DNA of 64,000 bases, from the NCBI RefSeq assembly GCF_004364335.1, contig NZ_SOCR01000001.1, positions 372,001 to 436,000 on the forward strand, read 5' to 3'. Both the position numbers and the translations under genes were made by a program. The DNA comes from Pseudomonas graminis (lineage in GTDB: Bacteria; Pseudomonadota; Gammaproteobacteria; Pseudomonadales; Pseudomonadaceae). Below, piece after piece: positions 54,377 to 63,897 of the stretch. How positions within the stretch are numbered: the first letter of the stretch is position 1; the number at the start of each line of letters is the position of its first letter. A model generated the notes under the pieces. It was not told the origin of the DNA, did no database searches, and saw only the letters and a list, made by a program, of their open reading frames with translations.

Positions 54377-54639
54377 CCAGTCACCACCAATCGCGACTTG
54401 GGTGCAGGCTGAACGCAGGTCTTGCGCAGTGGGCCGAGCCGCATGGATGCGGCGAGAGCGCCGTCAGGACATGGATGTCCGTTCGGCGCGGGCCCACGGA
54501 GCAAGACCGGAGTGAAGGAACCCGACGAAGTCGGGCCAAACCGAGAGCAGGCACTTTTGCTTACTTTTGGTGCTTTTCAAAAGTAAGTCGCCGAAGGCGA
54601 AACAGTCTGCCCCCAGGCAGACGCTTTTGATCTTGATCG
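54377..54639. repeat. Right arm of the large inverted repeat
   Basis: Imperfect reverse complement of 53669-53931. It ends in CGCTTTTGATCTTGATC immediately before the norR stop, so it may also influence norR transcript ends. Confidence 0.88.
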
Positions 54640-54646
54640 AAAAACC

Positions 54647-56203
54647 CTACCGAATCCCCAAGCGCCTGGCCAGCCGACTCAAATTTGCCCGATCCACATT
54701 CAGCTCCCGCGCCACATCCGCCCATCTCCCGCCATGCCGCTCCAGCGCCTCCCCGATCAACTGCTTCTGAAACCCGTCCACCGCCCCCTTCAACCCCTCG
54801 CCCGGCCGAATCACCGGCATGACGCCATTCGGATGCACCACAGCAGACGCAGGCACCCCCGACTCCTCAAGACCCAACACGCCCGCCTCGATCGTCAGAA
54901 TCCGCGGCCGCTCGCCGTGAACCGACAACGCCTTGAGCACCGCGCGGCTGATCAGATGCTCCAGCTCCCGCACGTTCCCCGGCCATGCATATGCCAGCAA
55001 CACCGCCTGCGCCTGCGCACTCATACGCAAACTGCGCAGCCCCATTCGCGCGCGGTTCTCCTCGAGAAAAAATCCCGCCAGCAACAACACGTCGCGCCCC
55101 CGCTCGCGCAGCGGCGGCACTACCAACGGGTAAACGCTCAGACGGTGATAGAGATCCGCGCGGAAGCGCCCGGCGCGCACTTCTTCTGCCAGATCACGGT
55201 TGGTCGCGGCGATGATGCGCACGTCCACGCGATGCTCCTGATCGGAGCCTACGCGCTGCAACTGACCGCTCTGCAACACCCGCAGCAACTTCGACTGCAC
55301 AGGCAGCGGCAGCTCGCCCACCTCGTCGAGGAACAACGAACCGCCGTGGGCCAGCTCGAACTTGCCGCTGCGCCCGCTGACCGCCCCGGAGAACGCGCCT
55401 TTGACGTGACCGAACAGCTCGCTTTCCACCAGCAGCTCGGGCAGTGCGGCGCAGTTCAGGCTGATCAGTGGCTTCGCCGCCCGCGCCGACTGCAGGTGAA
55501 TGGCCTCGGCCACCAGTTCCTTGCCCACGCCGGTTTCGCCGGTGATCAACACCGTCAGCGGGCTATTGCCCACCAGCTGGATTTCCTGCTGCAAACGCTT
55601 GTGCACCGGGCTTTGCCCGATCAGCTCCCGGGGCCCGCGTCCGCCAGCGGCGCGTTTGTAAACCTCGGCCAGCGTGCGTTGATCCTCAAAGCCGCGCGCC
55701 AGCTGGCTGATCCGTTCGCTGGCCATGACCGTTGCCGCTGCAAGGCTGGCAAACGCCTGGAGATCACCCAGATCGACACGGCCAAAGCGCGCCGGATCAA
55801 GGGAGTCCAGCGTAATCACCCCCCACAGCGTGTTCTGCACATACAGCGGGCAGCCGAGGCAATCGTGCACTTCAAGGTCGCCATGCACGCCTTCCACCAA
55901 CCCGTCGTAGGGATCCGGCAGGTCGCAGTCGGTGGAAAAACGCGTGGGTTCGCGGCTTTGCAGAATGATGTCCAGCCGCGGGTGCTCCCCCAGCCGAAAC
56001 CGTCGCCCCAGCGAGTCCGGGCTCAAGCCCTCGACCGATAGCGGCACCAGCACGTCATCCTCCAGTTTGAGCAACGCCACGGCGTCGCACGGGAACAGCT
56101 GGCGCAGCGACCGCAGCAGACGGCGGTACCGCTCATCGTCCGGCAGGTCCCGGGACAGGTCGGCGACCAGCGGAATCAGCGCGAGCAGCAATGGATGGGT
56201 CAT
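54647..56203 (-). CDS. norR: NorR-like NO-responsive sigma-54 activator
   Basis: A 518-aa enhancer-binding protein with three domains. The N-terminal GAF domain (about 20-165) has [15 protein letters not shown] and [10 protein letters not shown], which fit the non-heme iron NO sensor of NorR. The AAA+ domain (about 190-425) has Walker A GETGVGKE and Walker [11 protein letters not shown]. The C-terminal Fis-type helix-turn-helix is [20 protein letters not shown]. The sigma-54 contact loop reads GAFSGA instead of GAFTGA. Its usual targets (norVW or a flavohemoglobin gene) are not adjacent; the divergent neighbour is a glycolipid-precursor operon. Confidence 0.9.
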   Translation of the reverse strand: MTHPLLLALIPLVADLSRDLPDDERYRRLLRSLRQLFPCDAVALLKLEDDVLVPLSVEGLSPDSLGRRFRLGEHPRLDIILQSREPTRFSTDCDLPDPYDGLVEGVHGDLEVHDCLGCPLYVQNTLWGVITLDSLDPARFGRVDLGDLQAFASLAAATVMASERISQLARGFEDQRTLAEVYKRAAGGRGPRELIGQSPVHKRLQQEIQLVGNSPLTVLITGETGVGKELVAEAIHLQSARAAKPLISLNCAALPELLVESELFGHVKGAFSGAVSGRSGKFELAHGGSLFLDEVGELPLPVQSKLLRVLQSGQLQRVGSDQEHRVDVRIIAATNRDLAEEVRAGRFRADLYHRLSVYPLVVPPLRERGRDVLLLAGFFLEENRARMGLRSLRMSAQAQAVLLAYAWPGNVRELEHLISRAVLKALSVHGERPRILTIEAGVLGLEESGVPASAVVHPNGVMPVIRPGEGLKGAVDGFQKQLIGEALERHGGRWADVARELNVDRANLSRLARRLGIR

Positions 56204-56579
56204 GGAAGCTCTCGGTAATGGGGTGCTAAGGGAGCGCAGGGGCGAGTCATTATGACTGCGATGTGAGTCGAAACGACAGCGCCGTCAACCCATCGCCTCC
56301 TGTCCATCCCCCAGCAAGCGGTTTCAATACAGCCAAAGAGAGATCGCCGAATTAATCACGGCACTAAACCGTCACGCCTGCGAAGTCATTAGTTGGTCGC
56401 CAATTCCCCGGCAGCGCCAGTCTCGTTAGTGTGAAACAAGCTCGCGGACTTTCCTCGAAAACGCGCCATTTAATTCTGACGCCACCCCGCCGACGTGACG
56501 GGCGAGGCTCTTTAATTTAAATGAAGTGGTGAAAATTCTATTTTGTTTATAGTCCGGTGACCCTACAGGAGCACTCACC
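56204..56579. other. Intergenic region between norR and the UbiA operon
   Basis: A 376-bp divergent gap without a gene. The right end is AT-rich (TTTAATTTAAATGAAGTGG and TTTTGTTTATAGTCC) and likely holds the operon promoter. CAGGAGCACTCACC is the ribosome-binding region of the first gene. I did not identify a convincing -24/-12 or NorR site. Confidence 0.5.
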
Positions 56580-58031
56580 ATGGCCAGAATTCAGGGACGA
56601 GTTCTTGAAACTTCCCCTCCGTTGGTAGTTGATCTCGACGGCACGTTATTGCGCTCGGACCTGCTCATGGAAACGGCCATGGCGTTTATTCGAGGACAGC
56701 CGCTGAAAGCCCTGAACATGCTCGGCTGGCTGTTCAGAGGCAAAGCCGCGCTGAAAGAAGGCCTGGCGCTCAACTCGGAAATAGACGTCTCCGTGCTGCC
56801 TTACGATCCGCAGATCATCGAGATGATTCAGCGCGAGCGAGACACCGGCCGCATGGTGGTACTGGCGACGGCAAGTCATGTAAGCCTCGCCGAGCGCATC
56901 GCCGAACACCTGCAGTTATTCGATCTGGTGCTGGCCTCCAATACCAACCGCAACTTGTCCGGCAACAACAAGCGCGACCTGTTAGTTGCGCACTTCGGTG
57001 AAGGCGGATTCGATTACATCGGCAACTCCAAAGATGACCTGCCCATATGGAACGTGTCGCGCCAGGCCTATGTCGTCAATCCCGACCGAGGCGTGGAAGC
57101 CAAGGTAAAAGCGCAAGTCCGCGTCGAGCCGACCATCCGCAGCAACACGCCCAGCCTGCGGGACTGGCGCAAGGCCCTGCGCTTGCACCAGTGGCTGAAA
57201 AACGCCCTGATCTTCGTGCCGCTGCTGGCCTCCCATCGTCTGGCGCAATTCGAGTTGATGCGCGACGGCGTCATCGCATTTCTGTGTTTTGGCCTGTGCG
57301 CGTCCAGCGTCTACATCCTCAACGACTTGCTGGACCTGTGCGACGACCGCCATCACAAGAGCAAATGCAACCGGCCGTTCGCCAGCGGGCGTCTGTCGAT
57401 CAAAGCCGGGCTGGTGATGGTGCCGACGCTGCTGGCGATGGCCTTTGGCGCCGCCCTGTTGCTCCTGCCGTGGCAATTCTCAGCGGTGATGGCGGCGTAT
57501 TACGGCCTGACCCTGACGTATTCCCTGAGACTGAAACGCCTGATGGCCTGGGACGTGATCGCCCTGGCGATGCTTTACACCGCGCGGATCATCGCCGGTG
57601 TGGCGGCGTTCAGCCTGACCCTGACGTTCTGGATTCTGGCGTTTTCAATGTTCATTTTCCTCAGCCTGGCGATGGTCAAGCGCTACGCCGAGCTGCGCGA
57701 TGCCCGCGTCCGTGAGGTGAACACCCTGGCCCGCGGCCGCGGCTACCACCCCGGCGACCTGGACATAATCGCCTCGCTGGGGGCGTCGTCGGGTTACCTC
57801 GCGGTGATGGTGCTGGCGCTGTACATCCAGGACGCGAAAACCACCGAGCTGTACGTCACGCCGCACATCATCTGGCTGGCCTGCCCGCTGCTGCTGTTCT
57901 GGGTGACGCGGGTGTGGATGCTGACCCATCGCGGGCAGATGAACGAAGACCCGGTGGTGTTCGCCATCCGCGACCGCACCAGTCAGTTGATCGGCGCTGC
58001 GTTTCTGATGATGTTCTGGATCGCCGCATGA
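56580..58031 (+). CDS. HAD phosphatase-UbiA prenyltransferase fusion (DPPR synthase-like)
   Basis: A 483-aa fusion. Residues about 10-190 form a HAD-like phosphatase with VVDLDGTLLRSDLL (D18, D20) and LATASHV. Residues 200-483 form a UbiA-type membrane domain with about eight helices and the motif NDLLDLCDDRHH (N248-D256), plus YSLRLKRLMAWDV. In mycobacteria the UbiA enzyme Rv3806c moves 5-phosphoribose from PRPP to decaprenyl phosphate and a separate phosphatase removes the 5'-phosphate. This fusion could do both steps. It overlaps the DprE1-like gene by 4 bp. The exact lipid and sugar are inferred. Confidence 0.85.
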   Translation: MARIQGRVLETSPPLVVDLDGTLLRSDLLMETAMAFIRGQPLKALNMLGWLFRGKAALKEGLALNSEIDVSVLPYDPQIIEMIQRERDTGRMVVLATASHVSLAERIAEHLQLFDLVLASNTNRNLSGNNKRDLLVAHFGEGGFDYIGNSKDDLPIWNVSRQAYVVNPDRGVEAKVKAQVRVEPTIRSNTPSLRDWRKALRLHQWLKNALIFVPLLASHRLAQFELMRDGVIAFLCFGLCASSVYILNDLLDLCDDRHHKSKCNRPFASGRLSIKAGLVMVPTLLAMAFGAALLLLPWQFSAVMAAYYGLTLTYSLRLKRLMAWDVIALAMLYTARIIAGVAAFSLTLTFWILAFSMFIFLSLAMVKRYAELRDARVREVNTLARGRGYHPGDLDIIASLGASSGYLAVMVLALYIQDAKTTELYVTPHIIWLACPLLLFWVTRVWMLTHRGQMNEDPVVFAIRDRTSQLIGAAFLMMFWIAA

Positions 58032-59344
58032 GCACGCCGTTGTATTCCTGGGGACGTTTCCCCCGCCGTCCGCAACGCGGGCACGGCTGCGTGTGGCTGG
58101 ACGAACTGCCTGCGCAGATGGACCGCGTGATCGGCGCTCACCGCAGCAGCCTGCCCTACGGCAACGGTCGCAGCTACGGCGACAGTTGCCTGGCCGCCAG
58201 CGATGAAGTGCTGCACATGCGCTCGCTGGACCGGTTGATCCAAACCGACTGGAGCACCGGCGTGATCAAGGCCGAAGCCGGTATCACCCTGGCCGAAGTG
58301 TTGGCCGTGTCCATCCCACAGGGCTGGTTTTTGCCGGTAACGCCCGGGACTCAGTTCGCCACGCTGGGCGGTGCCATCGCCAACGACGTTCACGGCAAAA
58401 ACCATCATGTGCGTGGCACCTTTGGCCGCCACGTGCTGAGCTTCGGCCTGTTGCGCCACGGCGAGCCGGAGAGGGTCTGCACGCCCGTCTCACAGCCCGG
58501 GTTGTTCGCCGCCAGCATCGGCGGCCTCGGTCTGACCGGGATCATTCACTGGGCGCAGATTCAGCTGATGCCGATCCGCGCCAGCCAGATCGACACCACC
58601 ACGGTGCGCTTCGCCAATCTGGCGGAGTTCTTTGCGCTGTCTGCCGAGCTCGACGCGCATCACGAATACAGCGTCGCCTGGGTCGACTGCCTGGCGAAGG
58701 GTGCGCAGACCGGACGCGGTGTGTTCATCGTCGGCGACCACGCGCAATACGGCTCCCTCCAAGTCGGCCAGCGCAAGAAGCTCAGCGTGCCGCTGACGCC
58801 GCCGGTGTCGCTGATCAACAAGATATCCCTGAGCGCCTTTAACAACCTGTACTGGCACCTGCACCCTGGCCAGCGCAAGCAGGGCCGCAGCGCTTATGAA
58901 CCCTTCTTCTACCCCCTCGACCGGATCCTGCACTGGAACCGCATTTATGGCCGTCGCGGTTTTCAGCAATACCAGTGTGTGGTGCCTGCGGCGAATGCGG
59001 AGGCCGCCATGGGCGAACTGCTGCGCACCATCGCCGAGGCCGGCCAGGGCTCGTTCCTCGCCGTGCTCAAGCGCTGTGGCGATATGGCCTCGCCGGGCCT
59101 GCTGTCGTTCCCGCTGGAAGGCGTCTCCCTGGCACTGGATTTTGCCCAGAGCGAGGCGCTGGAGAACGTGCTGTTTCCGCGTCTGGACGACATTGTTCGC
59201 GCCGCCGGCGGCCGGTTGTATCCGGCCAAGGACGCGCACATGAGCGGCGCCGATTTCCGTCGCGCGTACCCCGCCTGGGAGCAGCTGGAAGCGCTGCGCG
59301 ACCCCTCTTTGATGTCCCGTTTCTGGAGCCGTGTGATCTTATGA
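58028..59344 (+). CDS. dprE1: DprE1-like FAD oxidase (polyprenylphosphoryl-ribose 2'-oxidase)
   Basis: A 438-aa FAD-linked oxidase of the VAO/PCMH type. FAD-site motifs LPYGNGRSYGDSC and VTPGTQFATLGGAIANDVHG are clear, HGKNHH (H122) matches the DprE1 His, and YPAKD (K401) matches its catalytic Lys. The region aligned with the drug-binding Cys387 of M. tuberculosis DprE1 reads SLALDF, Ala at 369. DprE1 oxidises the ribose 2'-OH to a keto intermediate. Start ATG 58028 overlaps the previous stop; the next gene overlaps its stop. Confidence 0.88.
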   Translation: MSTPLYSWGRFPRRPQRGHGCVWLDELPAQMDRVIGAHRSSLPYGNGRSYGDSCLAASDEVLHMRSLDRLIQTDWSTGVIKAEAGITLAEVLAVSIPQGWFLPVTPGTQFATLGGAIANDVHGKNHHVRGTFGRHVLSFGLLRHGEPERVCTPVSQPGLFAASIGGLGLTGIIHWAQIQLMPIRASQIDTTTVRFANLAEFFALSAELDAHHEYSVAWVDCLAKGAQTGRGVFIVGDHAQYGSLQVGQRKKLSVPLTPPVSLINKISLSAFNNLYWHLHPGQRKQGRSAYEPFFYPLDRILHWNRIYGRRGFQQYQCVVPAANAEAAMGELLRTIAEAGQGSFLAVLKRCGDMASPGLLSFPLEGVSLALDFAQSEALENVLFPRLDDIVRAAGGRLYPAKDAHMSGADFRRAYPAWEQLEALRDPSLMSRFWSRVIL

Positions 59345-60093
59345 AAACTGCAGTGAAGAAAGTCCTGATCATCGGCGCCACCTCCGCCATCGCCAGTGCC
59401 TGCGCGCGTTTGTGGGCCACGCAAGGCAGCGATTTTTTCCTCGTGGCGCGCAACGTCGAGAAGTTGCAGCAGACCGCCGCCGACCTCAAGGCGCGCGGGG
59501 CGACCAACGTCACGCTGCACGAGATGGACGCCAACGACATCGAGGCGCACCCGCTGATGATGGGCCGTTGCCTGACGGCCCTCGGCCAGATTGACATCGC
59601 CCTGATCGCCCACGGCACGCTGCCCGACCAGAAGGCCTGCGAGCGTGACGTGCACATGGCGCTGAAGGAATTCGCCAACAACTGCACCTCGGTGATCGCC
59701 CTGCTCACCGTGCTGGCGATGCAGTTCGAAACCCAGCGCTGCGGCAGTCTGGCGATCATTTCTTCGGTGGCGGCTGACCGAGGCCGCCCTTCCAACTACC
59801 TCTACGGCAGCGCCAAGGCGGCGGTGTCGACGTACTGCGAAGGCTTGCAGGCGCGCCTGTTCAAGGTCGGCGTACACGTCACCACGATCAAGCCGGGCTT
59901 TGTCGACACGCCGATGACCCAGGGCTTGTCTCTGCCGGCGGCCTTGCTGGCGCAACCGGCGCAGGTCGCCCAGCGCATCGTCAAAGGCATCGCCAATAAA
60001 GTGCCGACGCTCTACGCACCGGGTTTCTGGGCGTTGATCATGCTGGTCATTCGGTCGATCCCGCAGCCGGTGTTCAAGAGGCTGAACCTATGA
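59341..60093 (+). CDS. dprE2: DprE2-like SDR (keto-ribose to arabinose reductase)
   Basis: A 250-aa short-chain dehydrogenase. Cofactor motif IIGATSAIASACARLWA, catalytic Ser in IISSVAADRG and YLYGSAKAA with Tyr and Lys are present. ATSAIA instead of the usual TGxxxGxG is typical of DprE2. It has a hydrophobic C-terminal segment (FWALIMLVIRSIPQPVF) that could bind the membrane. It would reduce the 2'-keto product of the DprE1-like enzyme. ATGA overlaps join it to both neighbours. Confidence 0.85.
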   Translation: MKTAVKKVLIIGATSAIASACARLWATQGSDFFLVARNVEKLQQTAADLKARGATNVTLHEMDANDIEAHPLMMGRCLTALGQIDIALIAHGTLPDQKACERDVHMALKEFANNCTSVIALLTVLAMQFETQRCGSLAIISSVAADRGRPSNYLYGSAKAAVSTYCEGLQARLFKVGVHVTTIKPGFVDTPMTQGLSLPAALLAQPAQVAQRIVKGIANKVPTLYAPGFWALIMLVIRSIPQPVFKRLNL

Positions 60094-61076
60094 GCGAAGC
60101 CGTATCTGAGCCTTCGCACCTGTCCGGCTGGCGCTACCGCGCAGTGGTGCTGTCGGTGGTCGGTTCGGCGCTGGGCTATCTGGGTTTTTCGCTATGGGGC
60201 GGCTGGCAGGCGGTGGGCGCCGCGGTGAGCGAGGTCGGGCTGATCGGCATTTTCATCGCGCTGTTTATGTCGTCGGTCAATTACGGCCTGCGCTTTGTGC
60301 GTTGGCAGACCTACCTGAAGGTGCTCGGCCATCCCATGCCGTGGCGGCCGAGCCTGAACATTTACCTGGCCGGCTTCGCCCTGACCACCACGCCGGGCAA
60401 GGCCGGTGAGGCGTTGCGCGGCGTGCTGCTCAAACGCTGGGGCGTGCCCTACCCGCAGAGCTTCGCGGCGTTTTTCAGCGAGCGGCTGTCGGACCTGTTT
60501 GCGGTGGTCTTGCTGACCCTGTTCGGCCTGTCACTGTACCCCCAGGCATGGCCGATGATCGTGGTCGGCGTGGCGCTGGTCGCGGTCGGGCTGGTGGTGC
60601 TGTCGCAACGTCGCCTGCTTGAGCGGATCACCGAAAAGGTCCCGGCCGGTGGCGGCAAGGTGCTCGGGCTGCTGCGCCATCTGCTGCAGGTGCTGGTGCA
60701 TGCGCAGCAATGCCATCGCCTGCGCCTGATGCTCGGGCTGACCGCACTGAGCGTCGTCGCCTGGAGCGCCGAAGCCCTGGCGTTCGACTGGATTCTGAAA
60801 TGGATGGGCGCAGACATCCCGCTGACCTTCGCGGTGTTCGTCTACGCCCTGGCGATGCTGGCCGGCGCGGTGAGTTTCATGCCCGGCGGGCTCGGTGGCG
60901 CAGAAGCGGTGATGGTCGGGTTGCTGGTCTGGAAAGGCATGGACAGCGCCGATGCCGTGGCCGCCACCGTGCTGATTCGTCTGGCCACCCTGTGGTTCGC
61001 CGTGGCCATTGGCGCGGTGATGCTGATCAGACTCAAAAACGAGGCCAAGACGCCTCAGGCTCAACCCATTCAATAA
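60090..61076 (+). CDS. Flippase-like LPG synthase/UPF0104-type membrane protein
   Basis: A 328-aa protein with about eight membrane helices and the family features [44 protein letters not shown] and [15 protein letters not shown]. This is the lysylphosphatidylglycerol-synthase transmembrane (AglD-tail) family without the synthase domain. Members are thought to move lipid-linked sugars or lipids across membranes. Its coupling to DprE1/E2-like genes suggests it flips the polyprenyl-sugar. Inference only. Confidence 0.85.
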   Translation: MSEAVSEPSHLSGWRYRAVVLSVVGSALGYLGFSLWGGWQAVGAAVSEVGLIGIFIALFMSSVNYGLRFVRWQTYLKVLGHPMPWRPSLNIYLAGFALTTTPGKAGEALRGVLLKRWGVPYPQSFAAFFSERLSDLFAVVLLTLFGLSLYPQAWPMIVVGVALVAVGLVVLSQRRLLERITEKVPAGGGKVLGLLRHLLQVLVHAQQCHRLRLMLGLTALSVVAWSAEALAFDWILKWMGADIPLTFAVFVYALAMLAGAVSFMPGGLGGAEAVMVGLLVWKGMDSADAVAATVLIRLATLWFAVAIGAVMLIRLKNEAKTPQAQPIQ

Positions 61077-61114
61077 CGCTTTTCGACAGGATTAAAGGGA
61101 CAGGAGTGCAAGTC

Positions 61115-62545
61115 ATGGTGGCAGCAGTACGTTATCGAGCGTTATTTGGCATTCCCCTCTTGTTGGCGGTGGCCGCCGTCCTCTGGAGTTTTCTGGCCTC
61201 CAGCGGACCGATTCAGTGGATGGACAACGGCATTTTCATCGCCGACGCCTCGGAGGGCCGCTACTTCAGCGAAACACTCGGCCCACTGGATCACCCGTTG
61301 TACCTGTTCGTTACCACCGCGTTGTTCGCGAATTTCGGCCCGTTGTTGCTGAGTTTCATGAACTCGATGCTGCTGATCCCGCTGGGCTGGGCGATCTTCC
61401 GTCTGGCCAAGGGCGTCGGCGCGACCTCGCAGCAGGCCTTGCTGGCGATTGCCGCTGCAGTGTTGTGCCATTGCGTGTTCTGGGTCTCGACCAAGGCCGA
61501 GGTTTACCTGTTGCACACGCTGCTGGTGACCCTGGCGTACATGGTGCATTTCCGCGATAAATCGCGCTTGGGCCTGCTCACCGCACTGTTCGTCATCGGC
61601 ATGCTCACCGGCCTCGCCGCCGCCATTCATCAACTGACGTTCATCGTGTTGTTGCCGCTGTATGTGCAACTGGTGTGGCAGCATCGAGCGCGGGTTCTGC
61701 TGACGATTCCAGGTTTTGTGCTGGGCTTTGCGGTGGCGATCCCCGGCATTCTGCAGGAGCTGCAAAACGGCCTGAGCCTCATTGATATCGGCCACCGTTA
61801 CCTGATCGGCATCCCCGACAAAGCCACCGAGCAAAGCTGGCAGGGTTCGCTGTTTCGCTTCGATGAAATGTGGCACGAGAAGAACTCGGTGGTGCTGTTG
61901 ATGCTGTCGCTGCTCGGCCCGCAACTGGTGGCGCTGGTGCTGTTCCCCAAAAGCAGGCGTCTGCGACTGTTGTGGTGCGCGGCAGTGCTGAACTTCCTCT
62001 TCGCGGTGTCGTACAACGTCACCGATCGGTTTACGTTTTTCCTGCCGGGTGCCGTGCTGTTGAGCATCATCGGCGTGATCCAGGTGCAGGCGTGGCTGGC
62101 GCGACACAACGCCGCCGTTGTCGCCTACGCCCTGCCCTTCGGCGGACCGGTGACGATCCTGGCGGTCTACGCGATCTATGCGAGCGGCGTCGTGGCGTTG
62201 CCGACCCACAAGGAACCGCTGCCTTTCCGTGACGATATCCATTACTTCATGGCACCGTATCTGCGGGATCGTTCGGCGGAGGCGTTCGTGCACAGTTACG
62301 AAGAATCGGCTCCCGCAGGCGCGCTGATCGTCGCCGACTGGACGCCCAACGGCGCATTGCGTTCAGCCCAGGCCAGCGGCCTGCTCAAGGGCCGGACGAT
62401 TGCGCTGTGCGAAGGCGCGCAGGATATCGAGTCATACCTCAACGGCCCCGGTGCCTTTCTGGCGCGGACCAGTTATTGCTCGAGCATTTCAGATCGTTTT
62501 GATCTGCAGACCTTGGCGGTGGGATACGAACTGCGCGCGAAATAG
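61115..62545 (+). CDS. GT-C-type membrane glycosyltransferase-like protein
   Basis: A 476-aa protein with ten or more membrane helices and a C-terminal soluble domain of about 100 aa. The first periplasmic loop carries [19 protein letters not shown] and LGPLDHPLY, resembling the Asp-containing loop of GT-C enzymes such as the DUF2723 or PMT-like groups. GT-C enzymes use polyprenyl-phosphate sugars, matching the upstream pathway. ATG 61115 follows AGGAG by 8 nt; an in-frame GTG is at 61106. It is last in the operon, 38 bp after the flippase-like gene. The acceptor is unknown. Confidence 0.75.
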   Translation: MVAAVRYRALFGIPLLLAVAAVLWSFLASSGPIQWMDNGIFIADASEGRYFSETLGPLDHPLYLFVTTALFANFGPLLLSFMNSMLLIPLGWAIFRLAKGVGATSQQALLAIAAAVLCHCVFWVSTKAEVYLLHTLLVTLAYMVHFRDKSRLGLLTALFVIGMLTGLAAAIHQLTFIVLLPLYVQLVWQHRARVLLTIPGFVLGFAVAIPGILQELQNGLSLIDIGHRYLIGIPDKATEQSWQGSLFRFDEMWHEKNSVVLLMLSLLGPQLVALVLFPKSRRLRLLWCAAVLNFLFAVSYNVTDRFTFFLPGAVLLSIIGVIQVQAWLARHNAAVVAYALPFGGPVTILAVYAIYASGVVALPTHKEPLPFRDDIHYFMAPYLRDRSAEAFVHSYEESAPAGALIVADWTPNGALRSAQASGLLKGRTIALCEGAQDIESYLNGPGAFLARTSYCSSISDRFDLQTLAVGYELRAK

Positions 62546-62649
62546 CTAAAACCGTGTTGATCATGGAATGACCGTCCGTCGGGTGGAATGCACCTCTTGC
62601 GTTGGCCGGTAGACCAATAGGTATCCATGACAACAAAGGGATTCACATC

Positions 62650-62964
62650 ATGATCAAGACTAAATTGACTGCCCTGACACTCGCTGGCCTGATGGCTGTT
62701 GCTGCTGGCTCTGCGTTCGCTGGCTCCACCGGCCCAACCGACCCGATCGACAAAAACGGTCCGAAGCCAAGCACCTCGACCAGCGGCCAGAGCAGTGACG
62801 GCAGCTCGCCAGGCACTTCGACCCCAGGCACCAAAGGCATGGGCAGCACCAACGGCACCAACCGCACCGACGCTGACGGCGGTGGGATGACCAACGGCAG
62901 TGGCATGGGCGGCAGCGGCGGCGGCACCGGCGGTGGCGCGAGCGGTTCCAGCGGCAGCAAGTAA
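62650..62964 (+). CDS. Exported Gly/Ser/Thr-rich low-complexity protein
   Basis: A 104-aa protein with a signal peptide (LTALTLAGLMAVAAGSAFA). The mature chain is rich in Gly, Ser, Thr and Pro (GSTGPTDPIDKNGPKPSTST, GMTNGSGMGGSGGGTGGG) and likely disordered. It resembles the protein at 34242 in design. Such a Ser/Thr-rich chain could be a glycosylation target, which is notable next to the sugar operon, but there is no direct evidence. A terminator follows. Confidence 0.75.
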   Translation: MIKTKLTALTLAGLMAVAAGSAFAGSTGPTDPIDKNGPKPSTSTSGQSSDGSSPGTSTPGTKGMGSTNGTNRTDADGGGMTNGSGMGGSGGGTGGGASGSSGSK

Positions 62965-63026
62965 ATCGCTGTGCTGACCTTGTGCCCTTGAGCGAGAGTA
63001 GCGCCAGGGCTGCACTGAATACGATG

Positions 63027-63055
63027 AAGGGCCGAATCTGATTCGGCCCTTTTTT
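63027..63055 (+). terminator. Rho-independent terminator
   Basis: AGGGCCGAAT pairs with ATTCGGCCCT around TCTG/CTG and is followed by six T. Confidence 0.93.
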
Positions 63056-63179
63056 CGTTTCCGGTCTGGTTTCCGGGATAAAGCGATTGGCCCCCTGATC
63101 TTCCCCGGAATTGGACGTGTGCGTCGGGCAGCTGCGAGCTTAGCGTGGTGGTCATCAATCGCTGCCGGATGAGCCACTC

Positions 63180-63602
63180 ATGAAACCGCTAGTACACGTC
63201 GTCGCCCCGCTCTATTGCCTGGCCTTTGCCGGGATGATGTCCTTCGGCAGCGCCCAGGCCCACGATGCCGAGCAGGAAAAGGTCACCGTGCTGGAACAGC
63301 ACCCGATGCTCAACGCGCCGGGTAAAGAAGCCATGGTCCTGACCGTCGAGTACACGCCAGGCCAGGCCTCCATCGCCCACAGTCACAGCGGCAGCGCGAT
63401 TGCCTACGTGCTGGAGGGTGAGGTGATTTCGAGAGTCAACGACGGCAAGGCGATGACCTATAAGGCAGGCCAGACATGGTACGAACCGGCCGGGTCCGGG
63501 CACTACGAATCGCGAAACGCCAGCGCGACGAAGCCTGCGAAACTGCTGGTGTTCATTTTGCTGGACGACAAGGCCGACATCCTCACGCCGCTGCCGAAGT
63601 GA
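63180..63602 (+). CDS. Exported cupin-domain protein
   Basis: A 140-aa protein with a signal peptide (FAGMMSFGSAQA) and a small cupin. Motif 1 is HSHSGSAIAYVLEGEV with metal-binding His residues, and motif 2 is GQTWYEPAGSGHYESRN. It is probably a periplasmic metal-bound beta barrel. The reaction is not evident. The Shine-Dalgarno is weak. Single gene. Confidence 0.85.
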   Translation: MKPLVHVVAPLYCLAFAGMMSFGSAQAHDAEQEKVTVLEQHPMLNAPGKEAMVLTVEYTPGQASIAHSHSGSAIAYVLEGEVISRVNDGKAMTYKAGQTWYEPAGSGHYESRNASATKPAKLLVFILLDDKADILTPLPK

Positions 63603-63635
63603 CGTTGAGGGTGATCAAACCGGCCGCGGCACTCC

Positions 63636-63772
63636 GTAGGACCGGCTTCAGCCGGGAAGGCGTTGGGCGTTACGCCGCAATATTGTGGATGTTCATGCAG
63701 GCCTCTTCCCGGCTGAAGCCGGTCCCACTACACGACCGCGTGCTGTCAGTGGGACCGGCTTTAGCCGGGAAG
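63636..63772. repeat. Three REP palindromes
   Basis: REP cores at 63636-63659, 63704-63730 (inverted) and 63747-63772. They occupy the middle of the 295-bp gap before the last gene. Confidence 0.9.
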
Positions 63773-63897
63773 CCGTCAGACCAAGCACTGCAACACCGGG
63801 CATGGAAAGCCGGGGCTAAATTTTCCGCCGCCGCTGTCGATACGCTATTCGTAGAGCCCGAATATCGGGTCGGACCGAATCAGTGAAAGGCAAAAGT

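Noticed and set aside
53669..54639. Possible insertion sequence because of long inverted repeats
   Set aside because: There is no transposase-like frame between or near the arms, and the interior is made of other small repeats.
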